Shown: positions 56,101-64,000 of the stretch, piece after piece
Numbering within the stretch: the stretch's first letter is position 1
How the letters are laid out: each line of letters begins with the position of its first letter
NCBI GenBank assembly: GCA_947561585.1
Contig: CANNZV010001184.1
Coordinates: 1 to 64,000, forward strand
DNA length: 64,000 nucleotides
Reading direction: 5' to 3'
Source: Caprella mutica
Lineage: Eukaryota > Arthropoda > Malacostraca > Amphipoda > Caprellidae
Program-made: the position numbers and the translations under genes
The notes under the pieces: model-generated
Told to the model about the DNA's origin: nothing
The model's input: only the letters and a program-made list of their open reading frames with translations
The model's database searches: none

Positions 56101-58690
56101 AGAGAGTGATACCTTAGCAACAAAAGCTATTAATTTGGATATAAAAGCTGATACTAAGCGCTCCATATTATCCTCTGTTGCTTCTCAGTTCGACATTTAT
56201 AACTACAACGGGCCGTTGTTAAACAGAGCTCGTTTGTTTCTGCACGAATTGCAATGCAATTCTTCCATAGGATGGGATGATAAACTCTCCGTAGATTTAC
56301 TGAGAGAGTGGTGTAATATTTGCAGACAAGCTAATTCTTCACCAGTAATAGAGATTGAACGATTTGTCGGCAACAGAAATAGCAAGTACAGACTGCTGGC
56401 ATTTTCTGACAGTAGTAAAACCATATACGGAGTTGTGGTTTACATCAAAGATCTTCAGACTAATAAAACTACTTTTCTCCTAGCTAAAAATCGCATTGTT
56501 AACAAGCAAATGGAGGATAAGAGTATCCCTTCGTTAGAAATGCAGGAAATAGTTCTAGCTGTTGAGTGTTTATTGGATATATACAATGAGCTAGGTGGCA
56601 GTCAGTGCGTTTGTCCTATTGATATTAGTGACATGTATGTATATTCCGATAGTTTGGTATGCTTATCATGGATAAATGCACACGTTAATAAATTAGACAA
56701 GCCACAAAAGCGATCTGTTTTTATACAGAATAGGCTGCTTAAGATTTGTAAACTGTGTGATACATTTCCTATAACTTTCAATTTTGTTTCAGGGATGGAA
56801 AATCCTTCAGATTGTATGACTAGATGTCTCTCTCATAAAATGTTAAGTCAGACATGCTATATTTCAGGACCTACATTTATAGATACTAAGGACCAGCTTA
56901 GCAGAGAAGATATCATGTCTGTAACTGTACCTAATCCTAACGTGAGTCTATCTGAACCCATAGAGGTACTATCTGCCAGTTTTGCTCATGATGATTTGAG
57001 ATATGAAGAAAATCTAACAAACTCCTCCTCATTCATTAAATTACGTGGCATTTACAGTAAGGTTTTCATGTTCATTAACAAACTGAAGCATCGTGCTAAA
57101 TTAGCGCAACTATCTCATGCCACTGATTATAATTTCTATAAAGAGTCTACGGACTTTCTCATAAAGAATGATCAATGCAAGAGGTATAATGATATAGTTT
57201 CTTATTTTGAGGGTGGTAGTAAACTTGTGAAAGATATCCCTAATTTAGTTAAGCAGTTGAATGTGTTTATGGATAACCGTGGATTATTGAGAGTTAGGAG
57301 CAAATTTGGGAGAATGGTTAAAGGCAAACTCGCTATATTTCCGGTATTACTAGTTAAACGCAGTAAACTCACTGATTTATTTGTGGAATATTTTCATGAT
57401 AAGATGTCTCATTCAGGGGTTTACAACGTGATAAGTGAGTTGAGAAAATTGGTTTACATTCCTCATTTATTTTCAGTTGTTAAAAAGGTGATTAGGCGTT
57501 GTATTGTTTGCCGTAGGTTCAAAGCCAGACCAATTCAGATTAATCAAAGCCCTTACAGGGAAAATAGAATAAATCCGCCTCAAATTCCTTATCGACATAT
57601 TTATATGGACTTTTTTGGACCTTACCAGGTGAAAGTCAACAATGTAAAATCGAAGGTTTACATTCTGTGCATTACTTGTACCTATACTAGGGCTATCAAC
57701 TTGAAACTTTGCATTGATCTTACAGTTAAGGAGTTTTTGCGGGGATTTCAGATTCATTGTTTTGAGTTTGGAGTTCCAACGTACGTAGTAACAGATTTAG
57801 GAAGTAACTTTGTGGCTGGCGCTAACATGATTAGAGATTTTTTGAAGGATCCTGAATCTGCTGGGTATTTTGAAGAGAATAATGTATCTCTGATAATATT
57901 TGAGCAGTATTTTAAAGGGAACAGTTCCTTGGGATCGTTGGTAGAGAGTTGCGTTAAGTTATCAAAACGACTCATATTTGGTGCTAATAGGAATAACATT
58001 TTGAATTTCAGAGATTTTGAATTCCTCATTGCCCAAACTGTTCACTTGGTCAATAAGCGTCCTATCGCATTTAAAGAGAGCTTGAGGGATTTAGAGAGTG
58101 ATGACTTTCTCAAAGTTGTTACCCCGGAAATTTTGGTGCGGGGTCACGAGATGCTTTCCATTAATTTGATCCCTAGTTTACAGGCAGATGTTGATCATGC
58201 CGATCCAGATTGGAGTTCAGAAAGTCCTCCTCACTCCGCCAGAAATGCATCGAGGAATTTACAGATAGTGAGGCAATCTCTAATTGATCTCTATCATGGC
58301 GAATTTTTAAGCACCTTGATTGAGCAAGCAGTTGACGTGAGGGATCGCTACAAGCCCGTCAAACATGATTTGATTAAAAGGGGCGACATCGTATTACTGA
58401 GGGAGGCGAATACTAAGATTTCTCAGTACCCAATGGGAATAGTACAGTCTGTTGTTACAAACATCAACAATGAAGTCACTGGTGCAACTATTTTTAAGGG
58501 AGGTACCAGAGAATTAGTTAAACGTCACTCTACGTCGCTCATTCCGTTGCTGACTGATGATGGTGGCTGTGACGATGAGGAAGCAGTGAAACCATGCGAC
58601 GCACCTGAAGCTGCTACCGGTAATACCCGCCCCCAGCGTGCAGCAAAAGACCGATGTATACGTACACTTAAGAGCTATTGCAATACATAA
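53119..58690 (+). pseudogene. BEL/Pao gag-pol, copy 5, frameshifted
   Basis: One extra C in the run at 55074-55076 (aaaccctag where the others have aaacctag) shifts the frame at about codon 652, in the linker between protease and RT. Gag and protease end at a stop at 55114-55116. An ATG at 55097 reopens the original frame through RT, RNase H and integrase to 58690. The other full copies read straight through this site, so I treat it as a mutation and not a programmed shift. Further private changes: Glu for Gly after the RNase H EMQ motif, Arg for Gly in KGYND, and Lys for Asn in NPNHSF. Confidence 0.92.
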
Positions 58691-58754
58691 ATTGTGATTT
58701 ATGTATTATTTGATTCACCTTTATTTCTTTCAAAGGTGAACGCCCCCCTCGGAG

Positions 58755-60074
58755 TGTACATAAATACACATCTATGTATATATGTTTATTGTTTAATTAT
58801 TGTTCTAATCTTATTTGTTCATTATATGTTGCGTGTATATATTATATCTTGAAGTTTTAATAGTTTATGTCCTTAATTAAATATTCCCTTTACATTTATA
58901 AATTCTAACTATTTCAATTTCTTAATTCATTCATTATGCCACATATATGAGCTACCTCGTTGCGCTTTTATTTATTGTCTAAATTCAAACCAAATTGGAC
59001 GCGCAGCGAGTTAGCTCTATATCTTAACCTTTGTTCTGAGGTTTTCCCACCAGACTTAGGTAACCTCTAACAGCTGATGCTGACACAGGTCAGTTACCTC
59101 CACAATCCCTTACTAACAACAACAACTTCCTCAAACATCCGTGTCTCGAAGACTAGCTAAAATATGTTGGGCTAAAGGAGACAGGAAGGCCATCTCGGTT
59201 GCCGGTTGAGGCATGTTACCTGGCGTTAGTTAACCGGACACCTGGCACTGAAAGGGACACGATGGACTGGAGGACGGCTATGGCATGATTTATCTGTTAG
59301 AGATTTAGGTAAGACTAATTCGCATGGCGCACAATTTGGTTTTGAATCTCTAATTAATTATGTTTGTGTATATATATTTCCATTCATAATAAGATAATAA
59401 GACTATGTTCCAAATTAAAAATAAAAGCAACTAGGTGGCTCATTTTATATATATCCTACTTTCAATGTTTTCAATTTTTTATATCTATAAATCCTAACTA
59501 TGAAACTACCGATTCTTCTATTAAATTTCTATCGTTAAATTCTATTAAATTTCTATCGTTAAATTCTATTAAATTTCTATCGTTAAATTCTATTAAATTT
59601 CTATCGTTAAATTCTATTAAATTTCTATCGTTAAATTCTATTAAATTTCTATCGTTAAATTCTATTAAATTTCTATCGTTAAAATTCTATTAAATTTCTA
59701 TTAAATTTCTATTAAATTCTATTTGTTAAATTCTGTTAAATTCAATTATTAAATTCTATTAAATTATATTATTAAATTCTGTCTCTGTTAAAAATGCTAC
59801 TAATTTTTACAGTCCATAAATTTAACCTAATCTCCAATTTATACAAGTTTAATATTATAAATCTCTTAAAATTTATTTCCCACAGTCACTGTTGCTGGTG
59901 CTGAGTTCCCGTATCGCCATTCTTCACGGGGACAAAACTATATATCAAGACTCTGGACAATTATCACGAACTATAACCTAAATTGTTCATAGATAACTAA
60001 TAAAATATAGGTGTTATTTAAACTTTCATTTATCCTTATTCAGTGTTTTGTTAATAGGCTATTATTTCAGTACA
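58755..60074 (+). repeat. LTR5, terminal LTR (1320 bp)
   Basis: The only LTR bordering host DNA: it ends ...tttcagtaca directly against gaagtaaacatc of the satellite, which fixes the LTR 3' end. Seven internal 24-bp units and a 13-bp deletion just before them account for the length exactly (1261 + 72 - 13). It carries more private substitutions than the internal LTRs. The 24-bp units create a 109-codon frame (59364-59693) of NSIKFLSL repeats, which I do not regard as a gene. Confidence 0.9.
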
Positions 60075-63000
60075 GAAGTAAACATCAAAAGAAGTAAACA
60101 TCAAATGAAGTAAACAACAAGTGAAGTAAATAACAAATGAAGTAAACAACAAATGAGGTAAACCACAAATAGATTCAACATCAAATGAAATAAATATCAA
60201 ATGAAGTAAACAACAAATAAAGTAAACATCAAATGAAGTTAACATCAAATGAAGTAAACCACAAATGAAGTCAACATTAGATGAAATAAATATCAAATGA
60301 AGTAAACAACAAATGAAGAAAACATCAAATGAAGTAAACATCAGATGAAGTCAACATCAAATGAAGTCAACATTAGATGAAGTAAACATCAAATGAAGTC
60401 AACATCAAATGAAGTAATTGCAACAAATGAAGTCAACATCAAATAAAGTCAACATTAGATGAAGTAAACATCAAATAATGTAAACATCAAATGAACTAAA
60501 CATCAAATAAAGTAAACAACAAATGAAGTAAGCAACAAATGAAATCAACATTAGATGAAGTAAACATCAAATAATGTAAACATCAAATGAACTAAACATA
60601 AAATAAAGTAAACATCAAATGAAGTAAACATCAAATGAAGTAAACATCAAATGAAGTAAACATCAAATGAAGTAAAAATCAAATGAAGTAAACATCAAAT
60701 GAAGTAAACATCAAATGAAGTAAACATCAAATGAAGTAAACATCAAATGAAGTAAACATCAAATGAAGTAAACATCAAATGAAGAAAGCAACAAATGAAG
60801 TAAACATCAAATGAAGTAAACATCAATTAATGAAGTAAATATCAAATGAAGTAAACATCAAATAAAGTAAACAACAAATGAAGTAAACACACGAATGAAG
60901 TAAACGTCAAATGAAGTAAACAACAAATGAAGTAAACAACAAATGAAGTCAACATAAAATGAAGTCAATATCAAATGAAGTAAACATCGAATGAAGTAAA
61001 CAACAAATGAAGTCAACATGAAATGAAGTCAACATGAAATGAAGTCAACATGAAATGAAGTCAACATCGAATGAAGTAAACAACAAATGAAGTAAACAAC
61101 AAATGAAGTCAACATAAAATGAAGTCAACATCAAATGAAGTAAACATCAAATGAAGTAAACAACAGATGAAGTAAACATCAAATGAAGTAAACAACAAAT
61201 GAAGTCAACATCAAATGAAGTCAACATTAAATAAAGTCAATATCAAATGAAGTAAACAACAAATTTAGTAAGCATCAAATGAAGTAAACATCGAATGAAG
61301 TAAACAACAAAGGAAGTAAACAACAAATGAAGTAAACAACAAATGAATTAAAAAAACAAATGAAGTCAACATCAAATGAAGTCAACATCAAATTAAGTAA
61401 GCAACAAATGAAGTCAACATCAAATTAAGTCAACATCAAATTAAGTCAACATCAAATTAAGTCAACATCAAATGAAGTAAACATCAAATGAAGTAAACAA
61501 CAGATGAAGTAAACATCAAATGAAGTAAACATCAAATGAAGTAAACATCAAATGAAGTAAACATCAAATGAAATCAACATCAAATGAAGTAAACATCCAA
61601 TGAAGTCAACATCAAATGAAGTAAACATCAAATTAAGTAAACATCAAATGAAGTAAATTTCAAATGAAGCAAACATCAAATGAAGTTAACATAAAATGAA
61701 GTAAACATCAAATGAAATAAACCTCAAATGAAGTAAACAACAAATGAGGTAAACAGCAAATGAAGTCAACATCAAATGAAGTAAACATCAAATGAAGTAA
61801 ACATCAAAGTAAGTAAACATCAAATGAAGTAAATATCAAATGAAGCAAACATCAAATGAAGTAAACATAAAATGAAGTAAACATCAAATGAAGTAAACAT
61901 CAAATGAAGTAAACAACAAATGAGGTAAACAGCAAATGAAGTTAACATCAAATGAAGTAAACATCAAATGAAGTAAACATCAAAAGAAGTAAACATCAAA
62001 TGAAGTAAACAACAAGTGAAGTAAACAACAAATGAAGTAAACAACAAATGAGGTAAACCACAAATGAAGTCAACATCAAATGGAATAAATATCAAATGAA
62101 GTAAACAACAAATAAAGTAAACATCAAATGAAGTTAACATCAAATGAAGTAAACCACAAATGAAGTCAACATCAAATGAAATAAATATCAAATGAAGTAA
62201 ACAACAAATGAAGTCAACATCAAATGAAATAAATATCAAATGAAGTAAACAACAAATGAAGTAAACATCAAATGAAGTAAACATCAAATGAAGTAAACAT
62301 CAAATGAAGTAAATATCAAATGAAGTAATTGCAACAAAAAGAAGTCAACATCAAATAAAGTCAACATTAGATGAAGTAAACATCAAATAAAGTAAAAATC
62401 AAATGAACTAAACATCAAATAAAGTAAACCACAAATGAAGTAAACAACAAATGAAATCAACATCAAATGAAGTAAATATCAAATGAAGAAAACATCAAAT
62501 GAAGTAAACTTCAAATGAAGTAAACATCGGATGAAGTAAGCAACAAATGAAGTGAACAAAAAATGTCAACATCAAATAAAGTCAATATCAAATGAAGTAA
62601 ACAACAAATGAAGTCAACATCAAATGAAGTCAACATCAAATGAAGTAACATCGAATGAAGTAAGCATTAGATAAAGTAAACATCAAATGAAGTAAACATC
62701 AAATGAAGTAAACATTAAATGAAGTAAACATTAAATGAAGTCAACATCAAATGAAGTCAACATCAAATGAAGTAAACAACAAATGAAGTTAACATCAAAT
62801 GAAGTTAACATCAAATGAAGTAAACAATAAGTGAAGTTAAAATCAAATGAAGTCAATATCAGATGAAGTTGACATCAAATGAAGTCAACATAAAATGAAG
62901 TAAATATCAAATGAAGTCAACATCAAATGAAGTAAACATCAAATGAAGTCAACATCAAGTGAAGTAAACATCAAATGAAGTAAACATCGAATGAAGAAAA

Positions 63001-63880
63001 CATCAAATGAAGTAAACAACAAATGAAGTAAACATTAAATGAAGTAAACATCAATTGAAGTGAATAAAAAATGAAGTAAACAACAAATGAAGTCAACATC
63101 AAATGAAGTAAACATCAAATGAAGTCAACATCAAATGAAGAAAACAACAAATGAAGTAAACATAAAATAAAGTAAACATCAAATGAAGTAAACATCAAAT
63201 GAAGTAAACATCAAATGAAGTAAACATCAAATGAAGTAAACATAAAATGAAGTAAACATCAAATGAAGTAAACATCAAATGAAGTAAACATCAAATGAAG
63301 TAAACATCAAATGAAGAAAGCAACAAATGAAGTAAACACACAAATGAAGTAAACATCAAATGAAGTAAACATCAAATGAAGTAAACATCAATTAATGAAG
63401 TAAATATCAAATGAAATAAACATCAAATGAAGTAAGCAACAAATGAAGTAAACACACAAATGAAGTAAACGTCAAATGAAGTAAACAACAAATGAAGTAA
63501 ACAAGAAATGAAGTCAACATCAAATGAAATAAACATCAAATGGAGTAAACATCATATGAAGTAAACATCAAATGAAGTAAACTTCAAATGAAGAAAACAA
63601 CGAATGAAGTAAACAACAAATGAAATCAACATCAAATGAAGTCAATATCAAATGAAGTAAACATCGAATGAAGTAAACAACAAATGAAGTCAACATGAAA
63701 TGAAGTCACTATCAAATGAAGTAAACATCGAATGAAGTAAACAACAAATGAAGTCAACATAAAATGATGTCAACATCAAATGAAGTAAACATCAAATGAA
63801 GTGAACAACAGATGAAGTAAACATCAAATTAAGTAAACATCAAATGATGTAAATATCAAATGAAGTCAACATCAAATTAA
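60075..63880. repeat. 16-bp satellite, right block
   Basis: About 238 units of gaagtaaacatcaaat with variants. It starts in the register of 25440 of the left block. The marker series catcaaaagaagtaaac recurs at about 60083 and 61978, a coarse higher-order period of about 1.9 kb, and other markers (aaacacac.aatgaag at about 60885 and 63445) recur at different spacing. It ends at a ttaa unit variant used as the target of the next element. Confidence 0.95.
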
Positions 63881-64000
63881 GGGGACCGTCCGTGATTAAA
63901 TCACTAAATTTTCAATATTTTTTTTATTGCTTAAATAGCTAGTTTATATTACTAAGATTGATCTCACAAAGAAAAATCAGCTGTTTATCACCCCCCTCCC
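63881..64000 (+). mobile_element. Left end of a TTAA-flanked, piggyBac-like element
   Basis: Starts ggggaccgt right after TTAA (63877-63880), which is part of a satellite unit (catcaaattaag). The same terminal word next to TTAA ends the element at 15103-15111, and the following T/A-rich tracts are similar. The remainder lies outside the window. Confidence 0.5.

Larger units (their letters stand above)
26325..60074 (+). mobile_element. Tandem array of a BEL/Pao LTR retrotransposon
   Basis: Five internal regions in the same orientation are joined through five single LTRs: truncated internal 1, LTR1, internal 2, LTR2, internal 3, LTR3, internal 4, LTR4, internal 5, LTR5. The period is about 7.13-7.15 kb (LTR about 1.26 kb plus internal 5867-5873 bp). 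The right edge is an authentic element end (GTACA) against satellite DNA. The left edge is a deletion breakpoint within gag-pol, so no 5' LTR exists for copy 1. Copies differ by scattered substitutions, so they are distinguishable and not a simple assembly echo. Confidence 0.93.

Noticed and set aside
26325..60074. Endogenous retrovirus with envelope
   Set aside because: Domain order fits BEL/Pao and no open frame or membrane glycoprotein follows integrase before the LTR.
60051..62287. FTSFDVYFICCLLHL-type ORFs on the minus strand
   Set aside because: Translations of the 16-bp satellite; three units span 48 bp, so frames stay open by chance.

Overview
This is a eukaryotic, AT-rich and almost gene-free repeat region. 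The transposon content (BEL/Pao, Ty3 and non-LTR remnants, pogo-like and piggyBac-like ends, several foldback MITEs) and the spliceosomal-type exons point to an arthropod, most likely an insect. That placement is inference; no marker gene fixes the species. There is no sign of a prokaryotic operon, CRISPR array or phage.

Layout. Positions 1-25219 are a patchwork of minisatellites (24, 35, 17, 20, 25, 16 and 42 bp units), foldback elements and decayed genes. The fossils include a degenerate copy of a Cys-rich arthropod repeat-borne ORF (7679-8610), a Ty3 reverse transcriptase scrap (12607-12807), two copies in opposite orientation of a LINE 3' end with a shared tail (5562-6440 and 13505-14385), and a BEL-like gag remnant on the minus strand (22717-24338). 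Three minus-strand segments (17233-18923) look like exons of one host gene or pseudogene, with a foldback MITE in an intron.

Positions 25216-63880 are a 16-bp satellite interrupted by the main feature, a 33.75-kb tandem array of one BEL/Pao LTR retrotransposon (26325-60074). It reads truncated internal-LTR-internal-LTR-internal-LTR-internal-LTR-internal-LTR, so neighbouring copies share a single LTR. Two copies have an uninterrupted 1856-codon gag-pol frame, one has 1858 codons with a two-residue insertion in RT, one is frameshifted and one is 5'-truncated and frameshifted. LTRs are 1261-1320 bp with TGTAC...GTACA ends and differ mainly in the number of an internal 24-bp repeat. The last LTR ends exactly at satellite DNA. 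The left edge is a broken junction inside gag-pol with 3 bp of microhomology to the satellite.

How it fits together. Each unit would encode its own structural protein, protease, reverse transcriptase/RNase H and integrase. Shared LTRs would act as terminator for one copy and promoter for the next. Sequence variants alternate between copies (A-B-A-B-B), which suggests growth by unequal exchange of multi-copy blocks. The window ends in a second element whose end sits on a TTAA in the satellite.
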